DNA of 39,590 nt from Actinomycetota bacterium (GTDB lineage: Bacteria > Actinomycetota > Acidimicrobiia > Acidimicrobiales > MedAcidi-G1). The notes below the pieces were generated by a model. That model ran no database searches, was not told the origin of the DNA, and saw nothing but the letters and a program-made list of their open reading frames with translations. The stretch is from the NCBI GenBank assembly GCA_014381945.1, contig JACNKQ010000027.1, positions 1 through 39,590 of the forward strand, written 5' to 3'. Below are positions 20,401 through 27,253 of the stretch, piece by piece (within the stretch, counting starts at the first letter, position 1; each line of letters begins with the position of its first letter). The position numbers were made by a program, and so were the translations under genes.

Positions 20401-20737
20401 GCGGTGCGAGCCGGGCGCCGATGTGCAGGGCCATGCGGTCGAGCGGGCCGAGGAATCCGGGAAGGCCGCCCTCGGCGACGAGGTGGGCCAGTTCGCGGGC
20501 GGCGGCCCGATCGTCGCGGTGGCGGGCCACCCGGTCGACGAAGCGCATCGTGAATGCCACGCCGTCGGGGTCGGCGATGAGCCCGGCGAGTCGGTCGCCG
20601 AGGGCCCGTTCGGCGCGGGTCTCGTCGGCACCGGCCAGGTTGATCCAGTGGGCTACGAGGGCGACGGCGTCCTCGGTGAGGCGGCCGGCGTCGTCAGAGG
20701 CGTCACCTGACATGGACGGACCGGCCATCTCGATCAT
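17447..20737 (-). CDS. putA: Bifunctional proline dehydrogenase / delta-1-pyrroline-5-carboxylate dehydrogenase
   Basis: About 1096 residues. The N-terminal half is proline dehydrogenase, a FAD TIM barrel with YVSIKVSAI, KVRLVKGANLAMERVE, LASHNLFD and EFEMLQGM. From about 480 it is an aldehyde dehydrogenase with VVPPWNFPVAIP, the general base Glu in LFGETSGKNA and the nucleophile Cys in GQKCSAAS. A C-terminal stretch of about 120 residues after the ALDH core is typical of longer PutA proteins. It turns proline into glutamate with channelled P5C. ATGs at 20737, 20728 and 20713 are all possible; I use the first. There is no RHH DNA-binding domain, so regulation probably lies with the divergent PAS-AraC gene 52 bp away. 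Confidence 0.95.
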   Translation of the reverse strand: MIEMAGPSMSGDASDDAGRLTEDAVALVAHWINLAGADETRAERALGDRLAGLIADPDGVAFTMRFVDRVARHRDDRAAARELAHLVAEGGLPGFLGPLDRMALHIGARLAPLLPGLVMPLARRRMRSMVGHLVVDAEPGQRRAHLAERRSEGYDLNVNLLGEAVLGDGEAGRRFEQTLRLIDDPGVDYVSIKVSAIASQINLWAFDHTTERIKDRLRVLYQRAMASSPPTFVNLDMEEYRDLELTIRAFTELLDEPDLVDLEAGIVLQAYLPDSFDALRRLTEWAGRRRAAGGAGIKVRLVKGANLAMERVEAEVHGWTQAPYATKAEVDANYKRCVDWVLRPDHAGAVRIGLASHNLFDVAWTHLLAEQRGVAGRVEFEMLQGMATAQARSVRDATGGMLLYTPIVGRADFDVAISYLFRRLEENAAPENFLCHLFTLQPGTPEFVEQADRFSEAVTMRWAVGSKPRRDADPVEVAEIGFANQPDTDPAMAAARTRLASLSGREVLSTQTPAVTTVTGIESAVAGVRAAQTAWSARPASDRRQVLRRVADELMARHDDLLVTMAHEAGKTLPEAVPEISEAVDFARWYAERCTELEQITAAEFTPLGVVAVVPPWNFPVAIPCGGVVAALAAGNGVVFKPASRTRRCAEIIAEACWASGVPTDLLRFVHTAVPDVKQRLITAADGVVLTGGVETADLFRSWRPDLPLFGETSGKNALIVTPSADLDLAAADLVKSAFGHQGQKCSAASLGILVGSVVHDERFLRQVVDAAASLVVGPATDPATTFGPLIGPATGKLADALTTLAPGERWLLEPRRLDTEGRCWTPGIKAGVTPGSDFHHTECFGPVLGLMAAPDLDAAIELQNAVDYGLTGGIHTLDPAQVDRWLELVAVGNAYVNRPITGAIVRRQPFGGWKRSSIGPGAKAGGYDYLLQLGTWRPNGAAPDLAGHLSDDDRWWAEHYGIEHDPSGLVSEANVLRYLPHPDVIIRIGDGATEAEVVRVLAAARRCGVEPRVSRLADEDDPAFAASLSDHRFGRIRAVGTVGDQVRRAAIDDEVDLIDEAVTASGRLELRWYLREQSVSRTLHRFGNLVGADQG

Positions 20738-20773
20738 GCGTCCAGTCTGAAGCAACGAACTTCCGGGGTCTTG

Positions 20774-20779
20774 TACGAT
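20774..20779 (+). promoter_or_regulatory. -10 hexamer for the PAS-AraC gene
   Basis: TACGAT, in the context TTGTACGATC, ends ten bases before the ATG at 20790, so the transcript would have a very short leader. No good -35 is visible, which suits an activated promoter. Confidence 0.4.
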
Positions 20780-20789
20780 CGGGACCCTG

Positions 20790-21542
20790 ATGGCGTCCGA
20801 ATCGGACAATTCGGCCCCCCACGCCCCCGACCACGGGCCGACCGGGGCGATCCAGCCCCTGCTGGAGCTGTTCGACTCGCTGCCCCTGGTCATGTTCTGC
20901 ATGAAGGCCGCCGACGGCCGCTACCTCGCCGTGAACGACGCCTTCGTGCGCCGGTCGGGCCGACGGTCCAAGCGCGACGTCCTCGGCGCACGGGCGACCG
21001 ACCTCTTCCCGGCACCCCTGGCAGAGCGCTACGAAGAACAGGACGGGCACGTGTTCGCCAGCGGCGAGGCCCTCCGGGACGAACTCGAGCTGATCCGCCG
21101 GCCGGACGGGTCGTTCGGCTGGTACCTCACGATGAAGCTGCCGGTCGAAAATGACGGCGAGGTCACGGCGCTCGTGAGCGTGAGCCGCGACCTGGCGACG
21201 CCCAGCGATGAGAGCATCGCACTCGAGGCACTCACCCGCGTCGTCGAACTCGTCCAGGCCCGCCTCGACGAGCCGCTGCGGGTGGCAGACCTGGCTGGGG
21301 CAGCCGACTGCTCCGAGGCGCAACTGGAGCGCCGCATGAAGAAGGTGTTCGGCCTGACGGCCACCCAGTACGTGCTGCGGGTGCGGGTCGAACGGGCCAC
21401 CGAGATGCTCACAGGCACCGACGACCCGATCGCCGTGATCGCCACGAGTTGCGGGTTCTACGACCAGGCCGGGTTCACGAGGCAGTTCGCCCGCCTGGCC
21501 GGCGAAACTCCTGCCCGCTTCCGGGCATCACACTCGGGCTGA
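20790..21542 (+). CDS. PAS-domain AraC-family transcription regulator
   Basis: 250 residues. Residues about 22-135 form a PAS domain (LFDSLPLVMFCMKAADGRYLAVND, then DELELIRRPDGSFGWYL). Residues about 150-248 hold two AraC helix-turn-helix units, ending in the family signature SCGFYDQAGFTRQFARLAGETPARFR. AraC proteins with a PAS sensor in place of the cupin arm are less common. Divergence from putA with a 52-bp shared promoter region suggests control of proline use. The inducer cannot be read from sequence; proline, P5C or a redox signal are options. Confidence 0.92.
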   Translation: MASESDNSAPHAPDHGPTGAIQPLLELFDSLPLVMFCMKAADGRYLAVNDAFVRRSGRRSKRDVLGARATDLFPAPLAERYEEQDGHVFASGEALRDELELIRRPDGSFGWYLTMKLPVENDGEVTALVSVSRDLATPSDESIALEALTRVVELVQARLDEPLRVADLAGAADCSEAQLERRMKKVFGLTATQYVLRVRVERATEMLTGTDDPIAVIATSCGFYDQAGFTRQFARLAGETPARFRASHSG

Positions 21543-21549
21543 TCGGCGG

Positions 21550-22728
21550 TCAGGTGCCGAGGGCGCCCCGGATCTCGTCGCCGTGTTCGTCGTTGCGGGG
21601 TGGCGGGCGCCGGACGCTGGTTGGCGTGGCGGACAGGCCGATCGGCGAGCGCACGGAGCGGAAGGCGCCATCGCCTTCTCCGAGCACGTCGACCGGGTCG
21701 AGTCCGAGCGCCTCGGCGGTGGCGAAGGCCGAACGCACGTCGTTGATCGGTCCGGCGGGGATGTGAGCGGCCTGCAGTCGCTCGACCCACTCGTCGACGG
21801 TGCCGTCGTACAGGACCGCTTCGATCTCGGCGGTCAGGGCCTCGACGTTGGCCACCCGGCCCTCGTTGGCGGCGAACCTCGGGTCGTCGCACCAGTCGGC
21901 CCGCCCGAGGACGTCGGCGAAGCGCTGCCACAGCACGGGGCTGGCGGCCGCCACGGCGACCATCCCGTCTGCGGCCCGGTAGGGCTCGTAGGGGGCGATG
22001 GACGGGTGGCGGTTGCCGTGCCGGCCGGGATCGACGTCGGCGGCGACGTGGGCGCTGCCCACGTTGAGCAGCCCGGCCAGGGCCGACTGCATCAGCGAGA
22101 CCTCAACGTGCTGGCCGAGTCCCGTCTCCCGCCGCTCCTCGACCGCGGCGAGGATTCCGATGGCGGCGTAGAGGCCGGTGAGCTTGTCGACAACGGCCGA
22201 GCCGACCTTGGACGGCTCGCCGTCGACCTCGCCGGTGATCGCCATGAGCCCGCTCATGGCCTGGACGAGGAAGTCGTAGCCGGCCAGGTCCGCTCCCGCT
22301 CCCGTGCTGCCGAAGCCGGTGACGGAGCAGGTGATGACGCCCGGGTGTACGGCGGCCAATGACTCCCGGTCGAGGCCGAAGCGGGCCATCGTGCCGGGGC
22401 GGAAGTTGTCGACGACCACGTCGGCGCCCAGGGCGATGAGCCGGGCCACGGCCAGGTCGTCGGCCTGGCGCAGGTCGAGGGCGATGGACCGCTTGTTGCG
22501 GTTGAGGGTCAGGTAGTAGGTGCTGGTGGCGCCGTCGCCGTCGTCCCACCATGGCGGACCCCAGGTGCGGGTGTCGTCGCCGACCCCGGGCTGTTCGACC
22601 TTGACGACGTCGGCGCCGAGGTCGCCGAGCACCATCGCGGCGAGCGGTCCGGCAAGGACCCTGCTGAAGTCGGCGATGCGGAGGTGGCCGAGGGCGCCAC
22701 GCGCCGCACGGTCGTCGAGGGAGGCCAT
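21550..22728 (-). CDS. Class III CoA-transferase (CaiB/BaiF family)
   Basis: 392 residues with the family landmarks LRIADFSRVLAGPLAAMVLGDLGADVVKVEQP (in full at residues 16-47), NRNKRSIALDLR, DNFRPGTM and the catalytic Asp at D152 in GYDFLVQAMSGLM. It moves CoA between carboxylic acids through an aspartyl-CoA thioester. It lies 24 bp after the GNAT gene as the last gene of a three-gene operon. It is convergent with the PAS-AraC gene, stops 8 bp apart. Substrate unknown. Confidence 0.93.
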   Translation of the reverse strand: MASLDDRAARGALGHLRIADFSRVLAGPLAAMVLGDLGADVVKVEQPGVGDDTRTWGPPWWDDGDGATSTYYLTLNRNKRSIALDLRQADDLAVARLIALGADVVVDNFRPGTMARFGLDRESLAAVHPGVITCSVTGFGSTGAGADLAGYDFLVQAMSGLMAITGEVDGEPSKVGSAVVDKLTGLYAAIGILAAVEERRETGLGQHVEVSLMQSALAGLLNVGSAHVAADVDPGRHGNRHPSIAPYEPYRAADGMVAVAAASPVLWQRFADVLGRADWCDDPRFAANEGRVANVEALTAEIEAVLYDGTVDEWVERLQAAHIPAGPINDVRSAFATAEALGLDPVDVLGEGDGAFRSVRSPIGLSATPTSVRRPPPRNDEHGDEIRGALGT

Positions 22729-22752
22729 TGCGCCAGTCTGCCGTGGTGACTC

Positions 22753-23397
22753 TCAGGCCCGGTCGGCCACGTCCGGGTTCCTCCACACGATCAGCACGGC
22801 GTTGTCCCCGACGGCGGGGTCGTCCATGTAGTCGGGGATGGCGCCAAGGGCCTCGAAGCCGTTCTTGAGTTGGAAGCTCAGCGTCGGGTCGTAGAGGTCA
22901 CCGGCGACGACCTTGTCGATGTAGGCGTCGGCGGACATCTCGTGGAGGTGGTCCCTGTAGCCGGGGATCACGCCGCCGGCCACGATTCCCTGCTTGGCGA
23001 AGCGGCGCACCACGTCCTTGCGTCGGACGTAGAGCTGCTGGCCGATGCCGAGCCGGCGGTATTTGGGATCGACGGCGATGGTGACGCCGTAGTACCAGTC
23101 GCCGTCGGCCGAGTGGTTGCCGCACGAGTTCTCGCCTATGAGGTCGTCGAGCGAGTGGTGGGGGTCGTAGAAGTCGAAGTCGATGAAGATCCCGACGCCC
23201 ATGCCGACGGGTCGGCCGTCGTGGAGTGCCACGAACCCGCCTTCGGGGAACGTGTCGCAGTAGACCTCGATCTCCTCGGGGACCAGCAGGTCCTCGATGC
23301 CGGCCGTGGGGAACGCCGCCCGCTCGATGGCCGCCAGTTCGACGGCCCACTCGGCGCGGATCTGCTCGAATGTGATGTCGTCGGCGGTAACGGTCAC
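22753..23397 (-). CDS. GNAT-family N-acetyltransferase
   Basis: 214 residues with the acetyl-CoA pyrophosphate loop in VDPKYRRLGIGQQLY, preceded by a beta strand YYGVTIAV and followed by LKNGFEALGAIPDY, a common GNAT C-terminal motif. The protein is longer than a minimal GNAT because of an insertion with FIDFDFYDPHHSLDDL before motif A. I choose GTG 23397 because GAGGAGGA lies upstream at the right distance and overlaps the stop of the preceding gene. Middle gene of the C45-GNAT-CoA-transferase operon; the substrate is unknown but presumably an amine. Confidence 0.85.
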   Translation of the reverse strand: MTVTADDITFEQIRAEWAVELAAIERAAFPTAGIEDLLVPEEIEVYCDTFPEGGFVALHDGRPVGMGVGIFIDFDFYDPHHSLDDLIGENSCGNHSADGDWYYGVTIAVDPKYRRLGIGQQLYVRRKDVVRRFAKQGIVAGGVIPGYRDHLHEMSADAYIDKVVAGDLYDPTLSFQLKNGFEALGAIPDYMDDPAVGDNAVLIVWRNPDVADRA

Positions 23398-23407
23398 GGT
23401 GTCCTCC

Positions 23408-24508
23408 TCAGTCCGGGAACGGGACATGCACGTACTCGTTGTGGCTGGGCACGCCCCAGACTGCCCAGAAGTCGCGGGTGCGCGGGCGCATGACGACAGC
23501 GCCACTGGACTCGATGTGGTGGGCGGCGTCGGACTCGCGGCAGATGGAGTCGGGGTCCCGGGTGATCGCCATGCAGTCGTCGGCGGTGATGCCCTGGCGG
23601 TCGAGCAGGTCGGTCGCCCGCTCGAGCCGGCGGACGGAGTTGGCCGTCAGGTCGGCGGGCCGGGGGGCCTGCACGGCGCTGGCCTCGTTCCAGATGGTGT
23701 GGTTGGTGTGGACGAGTGCGTCGCCGTCGAGGCTCGACCACGGTCGGGCGCTCGGCATGCCCTCGACCATGTGGCCGGTACCGGTGGCGTCGAAGAGCAG
23801 GTAGCTGTGGGCGCCGGCCAGGTCGGCTTCGAGCACGACCTCGAGCGCCTCGTCGGCGGTGGACCGGAGGAGCGCGTCGCGCACGACCGTCGGCCAGGTC
23901 ACGCCGTTGGTGCCGTCCATTCCGGTGAGGTTGTTGATGCCGACGCACACGCCGGCCTCGTTCATTCCGATCTGGCCGAGGCAGCCGGTGGTGCTGAACA
24001 CGAGTGCCGCAGGCCCGTCATCGGGGGTGATGCGCAGCAGGACCACGTGCTCGGTGGCCGAGTCGTGCATGTCCCAGGTCTGGGCGGAGAAGCCGGAGCC
24101 ATTGGCCCGGGTGTCGGGGACCACGAAGGCCGTGCAGTCGTCCTCGACCACACCGGCGGGGTGGCGGCCGCCGACGGCGGCTCGGACGGTGTCGACGAAG
24201 TCGGTGAAGCCACCGACGACGATCGCCTCGGCGAGCGTTATGCCGGCACCCTCGGCGATTCCGCACATCTCCTCGTGGAGGGCCGGCGAATGGGCGGCAT
24301 GGGCGGGGATGCAGGCCTCGGCGAGCGTCAGGACACCCTCGCGGTCGAGTGCTCCACCGCTCCACTCGCGGGCGCCGGCCAGGTGGACGCGCTCGGCAGC
24401 GTAGGCGCGGATCTCGTCGGCATAGGCGGCCCCGTGGGCATGGCCCATGGCCGCCGGGCTGCCGGTCAGGTCCAGGATGCGCAGTGCGGGACGCTTCATG
24501 TCGGGCAT
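23408..24508 (-). CDS. C45-family autoproteolytic acyltransferase/hydrolase (acyl-CoA:6-APA acyltransferase-like)
   Basis: 366 residues. The N-terminus has MGHAHGAAYADEIRAY, the C45 family opening, followed by the predicted self-cleavage site at VEDD/C125-TAFVV: the new N-terminal Cys125 would be the Ntn-hydrolase nucleophile. Downstream are WDMHDS, GLCG-type replacement TTGCLGQIGMNEAGVCVGINNL and HTNH. Relatives include penicillin acyltransferase and many hydrolases of unknown amide substrates. ATG 24508 (MPDMKR) or 24499 could be the start. First gene of an operon with a GNAT and a CoA-transferase; divergent from psuG. Confidence 0.87.
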   Translation of the reverse strand: MPDMKRPALRILDLTGSPAAMGHAHGAAYADEIRAYAAERVHLAGAREWSGGALDREGVLTLAEACIPAHAAHSPALHEEMCGIAEGAGITLAEAIVVGGFTDFVDTVRAAVGGRHPAGVVEDDCTAFVVPDTRANGSGFSAQTWDMHDSATEHVVLLRITPDDGPAALVFSTTGCLGQIGMNEAGVCVGINNLTGMDGTNGVTWPTVVRDALLRSTADEALEVVLEADLAGAHSYLLFDATGTGHMVEGMPSARPWSSLDGDALVHTNHTIWNEASAVQAPRPADLTANSVRRLERATDLLDRQGITADDCMAITRDPDSICRESDAAHHIESSGAVVMRPRTRDFWAVWGVPSHNEYVHVPFPD

Positions 24509-24530
24509 TCTCGCGCGTCGGTCGATCAAC

Positions 24531-24578
24531 TGCAAGGGAATCCGTTGCCATCTGTCACTAATGCAAAGGATTCCGTTG
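24531..24578. repeat. Imperfect direct repeat in the C45/psuG divergent promoter region
   Basis: TGCAAGGGAATCCGTTG (24531-24547) and TGCAAAGGATTCCGTTG (24562-24578) match at 15 of 17 positions. They start 31 bp apart, about three helical turns. CCATCTG follows both copies, with a 3-bp shift. A tandem regulator site is a reasonable guess. Confidence 0.6.
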
Positions 24579-24637
24579 TGAACCATCTGCACACCGACGC
24601 TTTTCGTCGCTCTCCTGCGGTGTCGGACGGTCGCCCG

Positions 24638-25564
24638 ATGCGGCACAATGAACCGGTGGACGATCCCCTGCGCATCGCCGACGAGGTCGCCGACGCCCTG
24701 GCGGACGGTCGTCCCGTCGTGGCCCTCGAGTCCACGATCATCGCCCACGGAATGCCCCATCCCCGAAACGTCGAGACGGCGCTCACCCTCGAGGCCATCG
24801 TGCGGTCCGGGGGCGCCGTACCGGCCACCGTCGCCCTGGTCGATGGTGCGCTCAGGGTGGGCCTGTCCGAACTGGACATCGAGCGACTCGGCACCAACAA
24901 CCAGGTGGCCAAGGTCTCGCTCCGGGACATGGGCGCCGTGCTCGCCTCGGGCGGGCTGGGAGCCACGACCGTGGCCGCCACGATGTTCGCCGCCCACGGG
25001 GCCGGCATCCGGGTGTTTGCCACCGGTGGCATCGGCGGGGTCCACCGGGGCGACGGCCACGACGTCTCCGCCGACCTGACCGCCCTCGGCCGCTTCCCCG
25101 TGGCGGTGGTGTGTGCCGGTGCCAAGGCGGTGCTCGACCTGCCCCGCACCCTCGAGGCGCTCGAGACCCTCGGCGTGCCGGTCCTCGGATGGCGCACCGA
25201 CGCCTTCCCCGAGTTCTGGACCAGGGGCGCCGACCTGACCGTGGGCACACGGGTCGATGGCGCCGACCAGGCCGCCGCGGTGCTCGACGCCCACTGGTCG
25301 GCCGGACTCACCACGGGTGCCGTAATCGGCGTCCCGATCCCGACGGAACACGAGGTCGACCGGGCGCTGATCGAAACGGCCATAGCCGACGGCCTGGGCG
25401 CCTCCGACGCAGCAGGGATCTCCGGCAGCGAGGTCACGCCGTTCCTGTTGGCCCACATCGCCGACGCCACAGGCGGCACCAGCCTCGACGCCAACGTGGC
25501 CCTCGTGCAGGAGAACACCCGCGTGGCCACCGAAGTGGCTGTCGCCCTCGCAGTTACCAGGTGA
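24638..25564 (+). CDS. psuG: Pseudouridine-5'-phosphate glycosidase
   Basis: 308 residues, the usual size. PsuG splits pseudouridine 5'-phosphate into uracil and ribose 5-phosphate. The signature ALESTIIAHGMPHP carries the catalytic E31, NNQVAKVSLRDMG carries K92, CAGAKAVLD carries the Schiff-base Lys, and SLDANVALVQENT carries the conserved Asn. ATG 24638 is used here; GTG 24656 would cost six residues and lies exactly six bases after a CACAAT hexamer, so a leaderless GTG start is possible. No psuK kinase gene is adjacent. Tail-to-tail overlap of 11 bp with the beta-propeller gene. Confidence 0.95.
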   Translation: MRHNEPVDDPLRIADEVADALADGRPVVALESTIIAHGMPHPRNVETALTLEAIVRSGGAVPATVALVDGALRVGLSELDIERLGTNNQVAKVSLRDMGAVLASGGLGATTVAATMFAAHGAGIRVFATGGIGGVHRGDGHDVSADLTALGRFPVAVVCAGAKAVLDLPRTLEALETLGVPVLGWRTDAFPEFWTRGADLTVGTRVDGADQAAAVLDAHWSAGLTTGAVIGVPIPTEHEVDRALIETAIADGLGASDAAGISGSEVTPFLLAHIADATGGTSLDANVALVQENTRVATEVAVALAVTR

Positions 25565-26534
25565 CCTCGGCGACTCCGATGCCTGCTTCCCCGGCCACGG
25601 CGTAGAAGAGGAACGTCCGGCCACCGTCCTCGAACAGGGCCGGATCGCGCAACTGGTTGACCGGTCCGTCGGCCGCACCCCGGATCGACGGTGCGACCGG
25701 AAGGTCGGCACCCTCCCATGCCCGCTCCGGCCGCAGCACATCGACGGACCCGGATGCCCGCCACGTCGCCCAGTCGCCGGCGAGTTCGACCGTCGAGTGG
25801 AGGATCGCCTCCGGGGCGTCGCCGACCCGCGTCCAGAACACGTGCAACACGCCATCGCGCACAGACACGGCCGAGTGGCGCATCTCGGGTTCGAACAGGG
25901 TCGGCCCCTGTTCCCATCGCCCGCGTCCGTCGGCCGAGCGGTAGGCGACGCCGGGCATCGCGAGCGCATATGTCACCCCGTCGTGCCGGAACGCCCGGAG
26001 GTAGGTGTGTGGAATCTCCCCGGGCAGCACGCGGAACCTGACCCCGTCCGTCGAGACGGCCACCTTCGAGACCTGTTGTCCCAGCCCCGCGAGGCCGTGG
26101 AAGTAGCAGACCACCTCGCCTGTCGACTCGTCGGCGTGGACATCGGGCGAGGCCACGTGCGGGATGGTCAGGTCGCCACGCAGGTCGATCGGCATCCGGT
26201 CGATGCCGAGGGCGGCCTCGTAGCGGACCCGGATCGCCGCCAACTGCTCGTCGGTGACCTCGGGTGGTTCGGTCGGAAGCCCCGAGTCGGCAAGGTGGAG
26301 CGTCCCCGGCGGGTGGACGGTCCATGGGCCGGTGACCTCGTCGGCGAATGCCAGCCGGATGTGGGCGCCCTTGTGGTCCGCGAAGTAGAGGTACAGGCGC
26401 CCCAACGGTTCCTTGACCCAGCCGGGGACGCGCAGCACCGACGGGCCCTGGATGTTGGTGCCGATGCCCGGGTGGCTGTCCGGGCCGACGACCGGAGCGT
26501 CGACCAGTCGGATGGCCGAAGGCCGCCCTGTCAT
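25554..26534 (-). CDS. Five-bladed beta-propeller glycosidase-like protein (GH43/GH32/GH130-like)
   Basis: 326 residues of recurring blades: GPSVLRVP...LYLYFADHKGAHIRLA, GDLTIPHVASPDVH, LYEVVCYFHG-type strand VVCYFHGLAGLGQQVSKVAVSTDG, FEPEMRHSAVSVRDGVLHVFWTR, and LRDPALFEDGGRTFLFYAVAG. These are the patterns of furanosidase/GH43 superfamily propellers. Catalytic carboxylates cannot be placed with confidence, so it may be an enzyme or a binding protein. No signal peptide is seen. The ATG (26532-26534) overlaps the stop of the sulfotransferase-like gene; a longer upstream reading overlaps that gene and is rejected. Confidence 0.78.
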   Translation of the reverse strand: MTGRPSAIRLVDAPVVGPDSHPGIGTNIQGPSVLRVPGWVKEPLGRLYLYFADHKGAHIRLAFADEVTGPWTVHPPGTLHLADSGLPTEPPEVTDEQLAAIRVRYEAALGIDRMPIDLRGDLTIPHVASPDVHADESTGEVVCYFHGLAGLGQQVSKVAVSTDGVRFRVLPGEIPHTYLRAFRHDGVTYALAMPGVAYRSADGRGRWEQGPTLFEPEMRHSAVSVRDGVLHVFWTRVGDAPEAILHSTVELAGDWATWRASGSVDVLRPERAWEGADLPVAPSIRGAADGPVNQLRDPALFEDGGRTFLFYAVAGEAGIGVAEVTW

Positions 26535-27253
26535 GCCTGGGCGATCGCGTATTCGGCCAGGCGGGCGTGGAGCGGGATCGCCGCCTCGAGCACCGGCCGC
26601 AGGTGGTCGGGCACGGTGGCGGTGCCCGGCTCCCATGGGCGGAAACCGGTGCTCGAGTGAGCCGCGTCGTACCAGTGCTTCGCCCAGACGCCGTCCTCGG
26701 GCTTGGGGCCTGCGGGCCACGACAGCATGGCTTCGTCGAAGTCGAGACCCAGGCGGCCACACAGTTCGGTCAACGCCGCACGCGGGTTGCGGCGCAGCAC
26801 CGTGGCGTCGAGAACCACCGGCTCCTCCCCTGCAGCGAGGATCGAGTCGAGCAGCTCGACCTGCATCTCGAGGCCGATGTCGGCGAGGGTGGCGTCGTCG
26901 AGTCGAACCGCAAACGAGGCCAGCACCTCGGTCGGTTCGCGTATGAGCAGGATGTTGCGGCATTCGCCGAGGAAGGCCCGGTCGAGGTCGGCGATGTGGT
27001 GGGCCATCTGCTTGAAGAACACGACCGGCGTGTCGTAGTGGCCGAGAATCACATCGGCCACCACCCGGTCGCCGTCAGGATCCTGGGCTGCCAGCACCTC
27101 GTCCCGGCCCGGGTGCACACGACCGGAGACACGCAGGTAGTGGGCATACAGGGGCTCATCGAGTGCCGTCGTGTCCGATCGCTGGGCGAACGAGTACATG
27201 AGCACCGTCGAGATGTTGCGCGGCCCCGAACAGGAGTTGATGCGCAGGGTCAT
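26531..27253 (-). CDS. Sulfotransferase-like P-loop protein
   Basis: 240 residues. The N-terminus NSCSGPRNISTVLMYSFAQR has the position and shape of the 5'-phosphosulfate loop of PAPS sulfotransferases, and ILLIREPTEVLAS matches the 3'-phosphate-binding RxPxE/D segment. DEPLYAHYLRVSG and GPKPEDGVWAKHWYD are further conserved stretches. I recall a very similar domain at the N-terminus of plant class IV aminotransferase-like proteins. The ATG overlaps the stop of the aminotransferase gene and the stop overlaps the propeller gene start, so all three are translationally coupled. Actual PAPS use is not shown; a nucleotide-binding regulatory role is an alternative. Confidence 0.85.
   Translation of the reverse strand: MTLRINSCSGPRNISTVLMYSFAQRSDTTALDEPLYAHYLRVSGRVHPGRDEVLAAQDPDGDRVVADVILGHYDTPVVFFKQMAHHIADLDRAFLGECRNILLIREPTEVLASFAVRLDDATLADIGLEMQVELLDSILAAGEEPVVLDATVLRRNPRAALTELCGRLGLDFDEAMLSWPAGPKPEDGVWAKHWYDAAHSSTGFRPWEPGTATVPDHLRPVLEAAIPLHARLAEYAIAQA

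Noticed and set aside
23297-24637. Upstream in-frame extension of psuG
   Set aside because: It would cover the C45 gene on the other strand; PsuG family length and the ESTIIAHGMPHP position fit ATG 24638 or GTG 24656.
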